Under the pieces are notes generated by a model, which saw nothing but the letters and a program-made list of their open reading frames with translations, did not search any database and was not told where the DNA came from. The position numbers and the translations under genes are program-made. Shown piece after piece: positions 27,038 to 37,385 of a stretch of 59,905 nt of DNA; within the stretch, counting starts at the first letter, position 1; each line of letters starts with the position of its first letter. This stretch comes from Xenorhabdus kozodoii (lineage in GTDB: Bacteria > Pseudomonadota > Gammaproteobacteria > Enterobacterales > Enterobacteriaceae). The stretch is from contig NZ_NJCX01000022.1 of NCBI RefSeq assembly GCF_002632875.1, forward strand, positions 20,448 through 80,352, written 5' to 3'.

Positions 27038-27865
27038 TTATTCTCCCTGCCGATATGCCAGTGCTACCGCCAAAGATTGTACCAAACATAAAGTTGCAGA
27101 TTGAGAGCGGAACGCATCAACTTGTGCTTCCTTCACCACAAAACAAATATCGCTGAGATTTGCAAGCGGACTAATTTGGCTGTCAGTAACCACAATTTGC
27201 TTCGCACCAGCCTGTGCTGCCTTTTTACTGACCATCACCGTTTCTTCGGCATACGGCGTAAAACTGATTGATACCACAACATCTTTAGGGCCAATCATAT
27301 TCATCTGCTCGCGGAACATCCCCCCTAAGCCATCGATTAACCGCGGGCGGCATTCCAGGTGGCTGAGGGCATAAGCTAGATAGGAGGCAACATTGAAAGA
27401 GCGGCGCAGGCCGATAATATAAATATTGTCGGCACTTGCCAGTAAGTTCACCGCCTTGGTTAAATCCTCTGCGGGCGTACGGGCTGCGAGTTGCTGCATG
27501 GCTTGAGCGTTGGAATGGGCAAACGCCTGCAAAATATGTTGAGGATCTTCTATCTGATGATCGCTATCCAGCTCCTTGAACAGCCGCGCCCGATCAGTAT
27601 AGCTGGCGGTTTCTTCCACCAGATTCATGCGAAACAGTTGTTTCATTTCATTGAACCCACTGAAATTAAAGGCATTGGCGAAGCGAATCAAGGTGGAAGG
27701 TGGAACATCGGCCTCTTTGGCAATAACGGCAACAGTGTCAAATGCGACACTATTCGTGTTATCCAATACATACCTTGCAACTTGTTGTAATCGTTTGCTT
27801 AATTCACCATAACGGGATTGGACTTGTTCTTGAAGTTCATTCAAATTAGATGCAGCAGACATCAT
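27038..27865 (-). CDS. iolR: RpiR-family repressor of inositol catabolism
   Basis: Transcriptional regulator with an N-terminal RpiR helix-turn-helix (about residues 12-85; VIAKEADVPPSTLIRFANAFNFSGF) and a C-terminal SIS sugar-isomerase-like domain (about 120-260; IYIIGLRRSFNVASYLAYAL). Length 275 residues. It is divergent from iolA and next to a complete iol gene set, which fits the IolR repressor described for Salmonella and related enterics. The inducer is expected to be a phosphorylated inositol intermediate (inference from the family). The first Met may be either of the two adjacent codons. Confidence 0.85.
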   Translation of the reverse strand: MMSAASNLNELQEQVQSRYGELSKRLQQVARYVLDNTNSVAFDTVAVIAKEADVPPSTLIRFANAFNFSGFNEMKQLFRMNLVEETASYTDRARLFKELDSDHQIEDPQHILQAFAHSNAQAMQQLAARTPAEDLTKAVNLLASADNIYIIGLRRSFNVASYLAYALSHLECRPRLIDGLGGMFREQMNMIGPKDVVVSISFTPYAEETVMVSKKAAQAGAKQIVVTDSQISPLANLSDICFVVKEAQVDAFRSQSATLCLVQSLAVALAYRQGE

Positions 27866-28029
27866 GCCCCCAGAAAGAAATAGTCATGAAATTGAATTCA
27901 TTCATCCTCTGGCAAGTATGCTTGAGGCAAGTGAAGATGCTCGCAAGTTGCCACGGTGTAATGAATGTAATTGCATAAAAATAGCGTGTTGATCACATTA
28001 ATTAAAGCGCATTTCAAATTCAATTGAAA

Positions 28030-28047
28030 ATGAAATATATATTTCAT
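28030..28047. promoter_or_regulatory. Candidate IolR operator
   Basis: A perfect 18-base palindrome (atgaaatat/atatttcat) in the iolR-iolA intergenic region, about 100 bases before iolA. A related imperfect palindrome (gaaataaatattttattt type) lies at about 32388-32409 before iolG. Placement and symmetry suggest a regulator site; the link to IolR is inference. Confidence 0.45.
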
Positions 28048-28144
28048 ATATGTGTAACACCGTGAACCAACACGGGCAGTTCAATAACAACTTACTGGTT
28101 CAATCTTAATTGAATTTAGGTCATTGAATTTAGAGAGGCTCAGA

Positions 28145-29674
28145 ATGGAACAGATTAAAAACTTTATTGGCGGGCAACTCGTTGATAGTCAAAGTGATCG
28201 CATTTCACTCGTTTTCAATCCCGCTACAGGGCAGGCGATTCGAAAGGTTGCCTTGAGTATGGTTCATGAGACTGAGCATGCTATTGAATCTGCCCATCTG
28301 GCCTTTAAAGAGTGGTCAAAAACCTCGCCCCTGAAACGCGCCCGTATCTTGTTCAAATTCAAATCATTACTTGAAGAAAACCAAGACAGATTAGCCAGGT
28401 TGATTTCTGAAGAACATGGGAAAATCTATTCCGATGCCGTGGGGGAATTAACCCGTGGCCTTGAAGTGGTCGAATTTGCCTGTGGAATACCTCATTTACA
28501 AAAAGGGGAACACTCTGCCAATGTCGGGGCAGGCGTTGATAGCTACTCCCTGATGCAACCCTTAGGCGTTTGTGCCGGCATCACGCCGTTTAACTTTCCT
28601 GCCATGGTGCCAATGTGGATGTTTCCTATTGCGGTGGCGACGGGAAATACCTTTGTCCTGAAACCTTCTGAAAAAGATCCCTCCCTTTCGATTGAATTAG
28701 CGAAATTATTGCAACAAGCCGGTTTACCGGATGGGGTGTTTAATGTTGTGCAAGGAGATAAAGAAGCGGTCGATGTACTGTTAACCGATCCTCACATTCA
28801 GGCCGTGAGTTTTGTCGGTTCAACCCCGGTTGCGGAATATGTTTATGCCACTGCATCAGCGCATGGTAAACGTTGTCAGGCATTGGGGGGAGCGAAGAAC
28901 CACAGTGTCTTGATGCCGGATGCGGATATAAAGATGGCCGCAAGTGCCATCACGGGGGCGGCATTTGGTGCGGCAGGGGAACGCTGCATGGCCTTGTCTG
29001 TTGTACTGGCGGTTGGGGATGAAATTGCAGACACACTGGTAGAGAAACTCCAGCAGCAAATTGCTCAAATGTCGGTGGGTTCTGGTATTGACCAGGAAAT
29101 GAGTATCACCAATGGAAAAGAAAACGACATGGGGCCGGTGATTTCTCAGCAGCACAAGGAAAAAATTTGTGGCTATATTTGTAGTGGGATAGAGCAAGGG
29201 GCGAAATTGCTGATTGATGGGCGAGGCCATCAGGTCGCTGGCTATGAAAACGGCTATTTTGTGGGACCCACACTGTTTGATTATGTCACGCCAGACATGA
29301 AAATCTATAAAGAAGAGATCTTCGGCCCTGTGCTTGTCATTGTCCGCGTACCGGATTATGACACTGCATTGAAATTGATTAATCAACATGAATATGGCAA
29401 TGGTGCGGCCATTTTTACCCGTGATGGTGAAACCGCCCGCCAATTCAGTGAAGATGTCCAAGCCGGTATGGTTGGTGTGAATATTCCCATCCCAGTACCG
29501 ATGGCATTCCATAGCTTCGGTGGCTGGAAGCGCTCCATTTTTGGGCCGCTGAATGTACATGGCAATGATGGTGTTCGCTTCTATACTCGTATGAAAACCG
29601 TCACCAGCCGCTGGCCTGCCAGTGTGCGTTTGGAACATCACGATAGTCATTTTGTGATGCCAACGATGGAGTAG
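28145..29674 (+). CDS. iolA: Methylmalonate-semialdehyde dehydrogenase (CoA-acylating)
   Basis: Converts malonic semialdehyde from the inositol pathway to acetyl-CoA and CO2 with NAD and CoA. The ATG at 28145 follows a GAGAGG site and gives 509 residues (family about 490-505); an upstream TTG at 28124 is rejected. It has Asn150 in TPFNFP and the catalytic Cys281 in GERCMALS. The general-base Glu of hydrolytic aldehyde dehydrogenases is replaced in ALGGAKNH, the hallmark of the CoA-dependent MmsA/IolA group. iolD starts 7 bases after its stop. Confidence 0.94.
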   Translation: MEQIKNFIGGQLVDSQSDRISLVFNPATGQAIRKVALSMVHETEHAIESAHLAFKEWSKTSPLKRARILFKFKSLLEENQDRLARLISEEHGKIYSDAVGELTRGLEVVEFACGIPHLQKGEHSANVGAGVDSYSLMQPLGVCAGITPFNFPAMVPMWMFPIAVATGNTFVLKPSEKDPSLSIELAKLLQQAGLPDGVFNVVQGDKEAVDVLLTDPHIQAVSFVGSTPVAEYVYATASAHGKRCQALGGAKNHSVLMPDADIKMAASAITGAAFGAAGERCMALSVVLAVGDEIADTLVEKLQQQIAQMSVGSGIDQEMSITNGKENDMGPVISQQHKEKICGYICSGIEQGAKLLIDGRGHQVAGYENGYFVGPTLFDYVTPDMKIYKEEIFGPVLVIVRVPDYDTALKLINQHEYGNGAAIFTRDGETARQFSEDVQAGMVGVNIPIPVPMAFHSFGGWKRSIFGPLNVHGNDGVRFYTRMKTVTSRWPASVRLEHHDSHFVMPTME

Positions 29675-29681
29675 TGATTTC

Positions 29682-31631
29682 ATGAAAAACAGTTCAATGA
29701 ATACCAAGCAAATGACGATGGCTCAGGCCTTGGTCAAATTTCTTAACCAGCAATATATCAACGTTGATGGGGAAGAGTATCCCTTTATTCGAGGCGTATT
29801 CACGCTATTTGGTCATGGTAATGTGGTGGGATTAGGGCAGGCATTGGAGCAGGACGCGGGGCATCTGCGTGTGTATCAAGGCTGTAATGAGCAGGGAATG
29901 GCCCATATTGCAACGGGGTTTGCCAAACAGAAAAAACGTCGGCAAATTTTTGCCGTCACCTCTTCTGTTGGGCCTGGGGCAGCGAATATGGTGACGGCTG
30001 CGGCCACGGCAACGGCGAATCGCATTCCATTACTGTTATTACCGGGAGATACTTTTGCCTGCCGTCAGCCTGACCCCGTTTTACAGCAGGTGGAACAGTA
30101 TGGCGATGGCACTATCAGTACCAATGATTGCTTCCGTCCGGTGTCCCGTTACTGGGATCGCATTTCGCGGCCAGAGCAATTAATGACAGCCATGATCCAA
30201 GCCATGCGAGTATTGACGGCACCGGCAGATACGGGGGCTGTCACGATCGGTCTTCCGCAAGATGTGCAGGGAGAGACATGGGATTATCCCGATTACTTCT
30301 TCCAGAAACGCGTTCACCACATTGAGCGCCGCCCGGCTTCCCAGGTACGTATCCAAGCGGCAATTGCACTGATCCAGCGTAAGAAAAAACCGTTATTAAT
30401 TTGTGGTGGTGGCGTACGTTATTCCGAAGCTCATGAGGCTTTCCGTCATTTTGCTGAAACCTTCAATCTCCCCTTTACTGAAACCCAGGCGGGAAAAAGT
30501 GCCATTGTGGCAGCCCATCCGCTAAATTGTGGCGGTATTGGCACGACCGGTTGTTTAGCAGCGAATCGGCTGGCTAGGGAAGCGGATTTAATTATTGGCG
30601 TTGGTACGCGTTTTACCGATTTTACGACAGCGTCAAAGTCACTGTTCCAGCACCCAGAAGTGGAATTCCTGACCATCAATGTAGCGGAATTTGACGCCTG
30701 TAAACTGGATGCCGTCGGCGTCGTGGCGGATGCCAGAGAAGGGCTAAATGCCATTGCACAGGAACTGTCAAAAACAGCATGGTGTTCAGAATGGCGGCAA
30801 GAAATTGCTCAGGCGAAGGCCGACTGGCAGCAGGAATTAGAACGATTATTTTCCATTCAATATCAGGCCGGATTCAAGCCAGAGATCGCGGGGCATTTGG
30901 ATGAAAAACTGGAAGAATACAGCGAAACGCTGCAAACCACGCTGACCCAAACGCGTGTGCTTGGCTTGATGGATCAGTATTTGGAACCCAACGCGATTAT
31001 TGTGGGATCTGCGGGTTCTCTGCCGGGAGATTTACAGCGCATCTGGCAACCGAAAGTGCCTGATACCTATCACCTTGAATATGGCTATTCCTGTATGGGA
31101 TATGAAATTGCCGCATCGTTGGGGGCCAAACTCGCTTGTCCTGAACAGCCGGTTTACGCCATGGTGGGTGATGGTTCATACCTGATGTTGAACAGCGAAT
31201 TACAAACGGCTATTCAGGAAAACATTAAGATCACCGTATTGCTGTTTGATAATGCAGGATTTGGTTGCATCAATAACTTGCAGATGAGCCAAGGTATAGG
31301 AAGTCTTGCCACCGAAAATCGTTATCGCAACCCAAAAAGTGGCAAGTTAGACGGTGCCTTAATACCGGTGGATTTTGCCAAGAATGCGGAAAGCTATGGT
31401 TGCAAAAGCTATCGGGTGCATAATGAACAACAATTGATTGCAGCGCTGCTGGATGCACAGAAGCAGCCAGGTGCGACGTTGATCGATATAAAAGTACTGC
31501 CTAAGACGATGACGCATGATTATGAATCATGGTGGAGAACAGGAACCGCGCAGGTGGCTGATAACCCAGAAATTACGGCATCAGCGGAAAACATCAGGCA
31601 ATACGTGAAGAAAAAAGTGCGTCAGTATTAA
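29682..31631 (+). CDS. iolD: 3D-(3,5/4)-trihydroxycyclohexane-1,2-dione hydrolase
   Basis: Thiamine-diphosphate enzyme that opens the ring of trihydroxycyclohexane-dione to 5-deoxy-glucuronate. The protein has 649 residues (family about 640). It shows the three-domain pyruvate-oxidase-like layout: N-terminal Pyr domain with GCNEQGMAH, a middle domain, and a C-terminal PP domain with the ThDP/Mg motif GDGSYLML followed by the Asn of [13 protein letters not shown]. Co-transcribed with iolA. An alternative start at the sixth codon is possible. Confidence 0.94.
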   Translation: MKNSSMNTKQMTMAQALVKFLNQQYINVDGEEYPFIRGVFTLFGHGNVVGLGQALEQDAGHLRVYQGCNEQGMAHIATGFAKQKKRRQIFAVTSSVGPGAANMVTAAATATANRIPLLLLPGDTFACRQPDPVLQQVEQYGDGTISTNDCFRPVSRYWDRISRPEQLMTAMIQAMRVLTAPADTGAVTIGLPQDVQGETWDYPDYFFQKRVHHIERRPASQVRIQAAIALIQRKKKPLLICGGGVRYSEAHEAFRHFAETFNLPFTETQAGKSAIVAAHPLNCGGIGTTGCLAANRLAREADLIIGVGTRFTDFTTASKSLFQHPEVEFLTINVAEFDACKLDAVGVVADAREGLNAIAQELSKTAWCSEWRQEIAQAKADWQQELERLFSIQYQAGFKPEIAGHLDEKLEEYSETLQTTLTQTRVLGLMDQYLEPNAIIVGSAGSLPGDLQRIWQPKVPDTYHLEYGYSCMGYEIAASLGAKLACPEQPVYAMVGDGSYLMLNSELQTAIQENIKITVLLFDNAGFGCINNLQMSQGIGSLATENRYRNPKSGKLDGALIPVDFAKNAESYGCKSYRVHNEQQLIAALLDAQKQPGATLIDIKVLPKTMTHDYESWWRTGTAQVADNPEITASAENIRQYVKKKVRQY

Positions 31632-31931
31632 CCGATGCTGGGTATCATTGATCAGAATTGAGCGCAAAACCCTCACGTCTATACACGGTGATTTCTGTTC
31701 ACAGCCTGTGTTCAAACTATCTGCCAGCCAATACACCGCGAGCTTATTGGTTCAATAGGATTGCCGTTTTTTCTTACCGCAAAAAAATAGTTTTGCCAAT
31801 TTTCTATCAGTTTTGAAAATATTAAATTTTAAGACAATAAAAATAAATTATTTCATATCATTAACTTTATTATATGGATCTATCATCATATTTTAATGAA
31901 GAATGGAAGACTAAAAAACGATTCAAAATTA

Positions 31932-32036
31932 TATACCAATCCAACTTCAAGTTGCAGTTTGCAAGCCAATGAGAGTGCTTATATTTCCCCGCTACGCGGG
32001 GAGATATAAGACGCATCTTGAAAGGCGACTGGTATA
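31932..32036 (-). repeat. 105-bp MITE-like palindromic element, copy 2
   Basis: Same length and ends (TATACC...GGTATA) as the element at 8224-8328 but in the opposite orientation, with the same central stem (ccccgc/gcgggg core, 31986-32008) and near-identical flanks such as caacttcaagttg. The two copies differ at scattered positions, mostly in the middle. Confidence 0.75.
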
Positions 32037-32047
32037 GGACACTTTCT

Positions 32048-32074
32048 TACTCTTCGTGCTGAGAGGAGTAAGGG
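32048..32074. terminator. Hairpin beside the MITE-like element
   Basis: Ten-base arms (32048-32057 with 32065-32074) around a 7-base loop, 11 bases from the end of the repeat element. Its sequence (cttactcttc...gaggagtaag) is close to the terminator hairpin at 47404-47432. No strong T-run follows. It could be an old terminator for iolD. Confidence 0.4.
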
Positions 32075-32302
32075 ATTTTCATAAATTATGATGAAAAGGG
32101 ATTGAGCGTTTTAATTTTTGAAACATTGTCCCGACAAAAAATCGATAATTTATCGAATATCTGCTATCTACATTTGTCATAGCAACTTCTTGTTGGTGAT
32201 ATCAAGTTTGGTAACGATCAGATTATCACTGACGATACGACCCCACTTCTTATCCCTATGATTAACCCGACCTTGCTCATGAAACATGGAAGAAATTCGT
32301 TA

Positions 32303-32320
32303 TGCCGGCCATGGCCGGCA
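32303..32320. other. Perfect 18-bp GC-rich palindrome
   Basis: The string tgccggccatggccggca is its own complement and lies alone in AT-rich DNA upstream of iolG. No T-run follows. Regulator site or hairpin; function unknown. Confidence 0.5.
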
Positions 32321-32458
32321 AGATACACCCCGGATGAAAGTTATATGAGCCAGCTCTAAAAAATAAAATTTTCAAATAAAACGAAATTGAAATAAATATT
32401 TTATTTGATATGTTTTCCTTCACACCAAGAGCCGATACCAAGGTATCAAGGAGCATTT

Positions 32459-33445
32459 ATGTTCAATATTGCATTATTTGGCGCGGGGCGAATAGGGCAG
32501 GTTCACGCCGTTAACATTGCCAACCATAAAGAAACATGCCTCTATTCTGTAGTAGATCCACACCCGACAAATGCGAAGGCGCTGGCTCATCAATATCAGG
32601 CCAAAATACAGACCGGCGAAGAAGCGATGTCTGATCCTGGTGTACATGGTGTTCTGATTGCATCATCAACGGATACTCATGCCGATCTGATAGAGTTGGC
32701 AGCCCGACACAATAAAGTGATTTTTTGTGAAAAGCCGGTTCACCTTGATCTTGAACGGGTTCGTCAGTGCCTGGCTACGGTAAAGGTGTGTCAGGTTCCC
32801 TTGTTTGTCGGGTTTAATCGCCGCTACGATCCACAATTTCGTCAGCTGAAAAACCTGTTTGATGCAGGGACGGTTGGCAAAGCGGAATCCCTGCTTATTA
32901 TCTCCCGCGATCCTTCCCCCCCACCCGCAGAATATGTGCGTGTATCGGGTGGTCTGTTTCGGGATATGACCATTCATGATCTGGACATGGCACGTTTTAT
33001 CATTGGTGAAGAACCCTGTGCTATTTATGCACAGGGAAGTCATCTTGTTGACCCTGCTATAGGTACGGCTGGCGATATCGATACTGCGTTTATTGTCATG
33101 AAATTCCCATCGGGGGCAATGGCGACCATCACTAACAGTCGCCGTTCTGGCTATGGGTATGATCAGCGATTGGAACTGCACGGCGAGAAGGGACTTTTGA
33201 GTGCCGGAAATATAAAGGAAAACAGTGTGGAGTTCTGGGGAGAAAACGGTTGTACCACGGCCAAGCCAGAGTATTTCTTCTTGCAACGTTATCGTGACGC
33301 ATACATTGCGGAATGGAGCCATTTTGTTGATGTCATGGCGGGCAGGGTAATGCCTGAAACGAGTGGTATTGATGGAGAACGGGCTTTATATCTCGCAGAT
33401 AAGGCGCTCGAATCCTTGCAATCTGGTCAGGAAATAAAACTGTAA
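32459..33445 (+). CDS. iolG: myo-Inositol 2-dehydrogenase
   Basis: NAD-dependent enzyme of the GFO/IDH/MocA family that oxidises myo-inositol to 2-keto-myo-inositol, the first pathway step. The ATG at 32459, after AAGGAG, gives 328 residues (family about 335). The Rossmann motif FGAGRIG is at 7-13, the family EKP motif at 91-93 carries the catalytic Lys92, and DMTIHDLDM (169-177) carries the catalytic Asp/His region. A longer frame from 32405 has no support. Upstream region contains repeats and a candidate operator. Confidence 0.93.
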   Translation: MFNIALFGAGRIGQVHAVNIANHKETCLYSVVDPHPTNAKALAHQYQAKIQTGEEAMSDPGVHGVLIASSTDTHADLIELAARHNKVIFCEKPVHLDLERVRQCLATVKVCQVPLFVGFNRRYDPQFRQLKNLFDAGTVGKAESLLIISRDPSPPPAEYVRVSGGLFRDMTIHDLDMARFIIGEEPCAIYAQGSHLVDPAIGTAGDIDTAFIVMKFPSGAMATITNSRRSGYGYDQRLELHGEKGLLSAGNIKENSVEFWGENGCTTAKPEYFFLQRYRDAYIAEWSHFVDVMAGRVMPETSGIDGERALYLADKALESLQSGQEIKL

Positions 33446-33605
33446 CGATAAGATTCAAATCACACACGTTAAGATCAGAAGCGATGTGAGTGAAAACAGG
33501 TAACCGAAGTAAGGAGGCATGTCACCAATTAAGCCACCCATTGAACGATGAAGAAATATAAACGTTTCGTCATTTCCACAGAATAAGGGCAGGGGAATTG
33601 TTTTC

Positions 33606-33629
33606 AATGGTTTATTTTTAGAAACCATT
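33606..33629 (+). other. Hairpin between iolG and the symporter gene
   Basis: Eight-base arms aatggttt/aaaccatt around an AT-rich 8-base loop, followed by TTTTCTTG. It could act as a weak terminator or attenuator between iolG and the downstream transporter gene. Confidence 0.35.
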
Positions 33630-33681
33630 TTTCTTGTCTGCCCATTACTGCCTGATAACAGCTAATCAGGGTGGAGGATAT

Positions 33682-35361
33682 ATGTCAGCTTTTCTTTCTT
33701 TTATTGGCTTTACCTTATTGGTAGCCGGATTTGCTTATTACAAAACGCGAAACAAACACTTAAGTGATTCAACCGAAGGTTATTTTCTTGGTGGACGCTC
33801 CTTGACCGGAATATATATCGGCAGTTCCATGTTACTCATGAATCTGTCTACAGAACATTTGGTCGGCTTGAATGGATTAGCGTTCAGAACCGGATTTATT
33901 GTCATGGCCTGGGAAGTCATTGCGGCTTTGACTATTGTCCTTTTTGCTGTTTACTTCTTGCCAAGATATCTAAAATTAGGCATTTCGACCATTCCAGAAT
34001 ATCTTGAACGGCGGTTTGATAAAAATACTTTGCTGATTACATCATTCCTATTTTTGGCAATGTATGTGATCTCATTATTACCTATTGTTTTGTATACAGG
34101 CGCTATTGCCCTGGAAAGTCTGTTTCAGGTTTCTCATGTTTTTCAGATCGATAAAACCACGGCACTCTGGATTATGGTTTGGGGCGTAGGTGGATTGGGG
34201 GCGATTTACGCAATCTTTGGTGGGATCAAAGCGATTGCGGTTGCCGATACCGTTAATGGGGTTGGCCTGATTGTAGGCGGCTTGATGGTAACGGTGTTTG
34301 CCCTGTTGTACGTGGGCGATGGCAGTGTATGGAAAGGCTTAACTGATGTCTATCAGGCTCACCCAGAGAAATTCAATTCCATCGGTAGTGAAGATTCACT
34401 GGTTCCATTCTCGACCCTGTTCACAGGGCTGCTCGTTTCCAACATGTTCTTTTGGTGTACCAATCAATCCATTGTGCAGAAATCATTGAGTGCCAAGAAT
34501 CTGGCACAAGGGCAAAAAGGCGTCATGCTGTGTGCCTTATTTAAGCTCATCATTCCTTCTATTATTATCTTACCAGGGGTAATTGCATTCCATATTTTCA
34601 ACGGGCAAATGGATAATCCAGATAATGCCTACCCTGCGTTAGTGCAATTAGTCTTGCCCAAAGTTCTGGTTGGTTTCTTTGCGGCGGTGGTTGTCGGCGC
34701 TGTATTCTCGACGTTTAGTGGTGGGTTAAACTCTTCCGTGACACTCTTTACCGTTAATATCTATAAGCTACGGATCAACCCGAATGCGACTGAAACGCAA
34801 GCTGTAGCGGTTGGCAAATATTTGGGGTTAGGGCTTGCACTGGCAACGATGATTATTGCTCCATTTGTCGCTAATGCGCCCGAAGGCTTGTTTTACCTGA
34901 TCCAGCAGTTGCAGGGGATCTTCAATGCCCCGATCCTCAGCGTGGTTTTGGTTGGGCTGATGACAAAACGTGTTCCCCCGATTGCGGCAAAACTGGGATT
35001 GTTGTTTGGTGTGTCGGCTTACATCATTTGTAACTTTATCTTGAACATCAATATTCACTTCTTCCATCTGGTTGGCATTCTGTTTGTCCTGAATATCATC
35101 TTGATGTTGACGATAGGGTATTTTTTCCCTGCCGAATCTTATCAAGAAGTCTATACAAAACAAGTGGATATTACCCCTTGGTCAATGGTGAAACCGGTGG
35201 GGTGGCTAATTACGCTGGTTGTTGTTTCCATGTATGTTTTTCTGGCCGAAAATGCGCCAGCTTATGTGATGGTGCTCTACTATATATTTGCAGCCTGCAT
35301 ATTAGGTTATGTTTTCTACCAGATAGGTAGGGTGTTATTTAAACGGCCAGCAAAGAGTTAA
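33682..35361 (+). CDS. Sodium:solute symporter (SSS family), probable inositol uptake
   Basis: Inner-membrane transporter of the SLC5-like family. The ATG at 33682 follows GGTGGAGG and gives 559 residues; an upstream start at 33634 would add 16 unconserved residues. Hydrophobic segments run throughout, consistent with about 14 helices; the start GGRSLTGIYIGSSMLLMN after a short first helix and the Na+-site-like GAVFSTFSGGLNSS are typical of SglT/YidK-like symporters. The place inside the iol gene set strongly suggests myo-inositol as substrate, where Salmonella uses an MFS permease (IolT). Substrate is inference. Confidence 0.85.
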   Translation: MSAFLSFIGFTLLVAGFAYYKTRNKHLSDSTEGYFLGGRSLTGIYIGSSMLLMNLSTEHLVGLNGLAFRTGFIVMAWEVIAALTIVLFAVYFLPRYLKLGISTIPEYLERRFDKNTLLITSFLFLAMYVISLLPIVLYTGAIALESLFQVSHVFQIDKTTALWIMVWGVGGLGAIYAIFGGIKAIAVADTVNGVGLIVGGLMVTVFALLYVGDGSVWKGLTDVYQAHPEKFNSIGSEDSLVPFSTLFTGLLVSNMFFWCTNQSIVQKSLSAKNLAQGQKGVMLCALFKLIIPSIIILPGVIAFHIFNGQMDNPDNAYPALVQLVLPKVLVGFFAAVVVGAVFSTFSGGLNSSVTLFTVNIYKLRINPNATETQAVAVGKYLGLGLALATMIIAPFVANAPEGLFYLIQQLQGIFNAPILSVVLVGLMTKRVPPIAAKLGLLFGVSAYIICNFILNINIHFFHLVGILFVLNIILMLTIGYFFPAESYQEVYTKQVDITPWSMVKPVGWLITLVVVSMYVFLAENAPAYVMVLYYIFAACILGYVFYQIGRVLFKRPAKS

Positions 35362-35419
35362 CCGAAGCTAATGACATAAAGAATTCAGCAAAATACCGTA
35401 TCCGGTAAGAGGTGAATCA

Positions 35420-37324
35420 ATGGAGCAGCATAAAACGTGGGATGTTATCTGCATGGGACGTATCGCGGTTGATCTGTATGGTCAGCAAATTGGTTCCCGT
35501 CTGGAAGACATGGGAAGTTTTTCAAAGTACTTAGGCGGATCTTCGGGAAATGTTGCCTACGGGACAGCGCGACAGGGATTAAAATCTTCCATGCTGGCAA
35601 GGGTGGGTGATGAACACATGGGGCGCTTTTTGCGTGAAGAATTGGAGCGGGTTGGTTGTGATACCAGCCATTTAATCACCGACAAAGAGCGGCTGACGGC
35701 TTTAGTCATCCTCGGCATTAAAGATAACGCAACTTTCCCGCTGATCTTTTACCGCGATAATTGTGCTGATATGGCGATCACCCCAGATGATTTCAGCGAA
35801 GACTATATTGCATCTGCCCGTTGTCTGGCTATTACCGGAACTCATCTTTCCCATCCGCAAACGCGTGATGCTGTTTTGACTGCACTGGCTTATGCCCGCC
35901 GTAATGGAGTCAACACTGTCATTGATATCGATTATCGTCCGGTATTGTGGGGGTTAACTTCACTGGGTGACGGTGAAACTCGCTATATCGCCTCAGCGCA
36001 AGTCACGGCTCAATTACAGGAAGTACTCTCCCAGTTTGACTTAATTGTGGGAACCGAAGAAGAGTTTCATATTGCTGGTGGCTCTACCGATACGCTCGAA
36101 GCCTTGCGTCGAATACGCGCGCTCACGACTGCCACATTGGTTTGCAAGCGTGGCGCATTAGGCTGTTCGGTATTTACTGCCAATATTCCCGATACCTTAG
36201 ATGAGGGGATCACCGTACAGGGCGTTAAGGTAGACATTCTGAACGTTTTAGGGGCGGGGGATGCCTTTATGTCCGGTCTATTGCGTGGTTACCTGAATAA
36301 TGAAAGTTGGGAGCAGGCTTGTACTTATGCCAATGCTTGTGGGGCCTTGGTTGTTTCCCGCCACGGATGTGCTCCCGCCATGCCAGATAAAACAGAGTTG
36401 GATGACTATCTAATGCGGGCAACGGAAGTACCACGCCCTGATTTAGACCCACATCTCAACCACCTGCATCGGGTTGGCAGCCGTCACAAACAATGGAATG
36501 AATTATGTGTCATGGCATTTGACCATCGTCTCCAATTTATGGAAATGGCGCGCAAGGTCAATGCTGGCTTCGATCGAATTCCACAACTGAAAAAACTTCT
36601 GTTCCGCGCGAGTCAGGAAGTCAGCACAGAAGCTCATTTGACCGGAAAAACGGGAATATTGTGTGACAGTCGCTTCGGTCAAGACGTACTGAACGCCGCA
36701 ACGGGAAAAGGGTTGTGGATTGCTCGCCCGATTGAACTGCCAGGCTCCCGACCGCTTTGTCTCGAACATGGTGATATTGGCTCCCAATTAATCAGTTGGC
36801 CGCAAGAACATATCGTGAAATGTTTAGTATTCTTTCATCCAGAAGATAATCATCCATTGCGTCTGCAACAGGAAAAAACGGTGCAAGAAGTTTATGCGGC
36901 CTGCTGTCAATCTGGTCATGAATTATTGCTTGAGGTTATTTTGCCAGCAGACATGCCCCATTCTGATGCGTTTTATCTGCGTGCACTCCAGCGTTTTTAC
37001 AATATTGGTATTAAACCAGACTGGTGGAAATTGCCACCCATGCAATCTGCAACCTGGGATCACATTTCTGTATTAATTGAACAGCGTGATCCCCATTGCC
37101 GTGGGGTGGTGATCCTTGGCCTTGATGCCCCTGAAGCAATTTTAAAAGCCAGTTTCAATGCGGCAGCCGGTAAATCCATTGTCAAAGGTTTTGCTGTTGG
37201 ACGAACGCTCTTCGGACAGCCGTCACTGCAATGGCTGGCGGGAGAAATTGATGAGGAACGGTTTATCCAGAAAGTCAAAACTAACTATCACAATCTAATT
37301 AACGACTGGCGTCAGCGTGGATAG
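35420..37324 (+). CDS. iolC: 5-dehydro-2-deoxygluconokinase fused to an aldolase-like domain
   Basis: Protein of 634 residues with two parts. Residues 1 to about 320 are a PfkB sugar kinase (GGSSGNVAYGTARQGL near the start; anion-hole/catalytic VLGAGDAFMSGLLRG at about 275-289) that phosphorylates 5-dehydro-2-deoxy-gluconate. Residues about 335-634 are a DUF2090 domain (MAFDHRLQFMEMARK), a class I aldolase-like fold thought to act as 5-dehydro-2-deoxyphosphogluconate aldolase (IolJ role), giving malonic semialdehyde and dihydroxyacetone phosphate. The fusion is common in proteobacteria. It is in line with iolE and iolB, and no separate iolJ gene is seen, which supports the dual role. Confidence 0.92.
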   Translation: MEQHKTWDVICMGRIAVDLYGQQIGSRLEDMGSFSKYLGGSSGNVAYGTARQGLKSSMLARVGDEHMGRFLREELERVGCDTSHLITDKERLTALVILGIKDNATFPLIFYRDNCADMAITPDDFSEDYIASARCLAITGTHLSHPQTRDAVLTALAYARRNGVNTVIDIDYRPVLWGLTSLGDGETRYIASAQVTAQLQEVLSQFDLIVGTEEEFHIAGGSTDTLEALRRIRALTTATLVCKRGALGCSVFTANIPDTLDEGITVQGVKVDILNVLGAGDAFMSGLLRGYLNNESWEQACTYANACGALVVSRHGCAPAMPDKTELDDYLMRATEVPRPDLDPHLNHLHRVGSRHKQWNELCVMAFDHRLQFMEMARKVNAGFDRIPQLKKLLFRASQEVSTEAHLTGKTGILCDSRFGQDVLNAATGKGLWIARPIELPGSRPLCLEHGDIGSQLISWPQEHIVKCLVFFHPEDNHPLRLQQEKTVQEVYAACCQSGHELLLEVILPADMPHSDAFYLRALQRFYNIGIKPDWWKLPPMQSATWDHISVLIEQRDPHCRGVVILGLDAPEAILKASFNAAAGKSIVKGFAVGRTLFGQPSLQWLAGEIDEERFIQKVKTNYHNLINDWRQRG

Positions 37325-37385
37325 CAAAGTCAATAAATCACAAAACTAATAGAACATCACTTTTTCACCTTACAGGAGAACCCTC

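Larger units (their letters stand above)
31632..32458. other. Repeat-rich intergenic region upstream of iolG
   Basis: About 830 bases that hold no recognisable gene. In order: a short motif at about 31713-31746 that resembles one at 42671-42706, the 105-base MITE-like element at 31932-32036, a hairpin at 32048-32074, a perfect 18-base GC-rich palindrome at 32303-32320, and an imperfect palindrome near 32388-32409 that may be an IolR site. The iolG promoter must lie here. Confidence 0.5.

Noticed and set aside
28856-29707. Minus-strand open frame of 283 codons opposite iolA
   Set aside because: It is antisense to a conserved gene, has a low-complexity composition and no start context.
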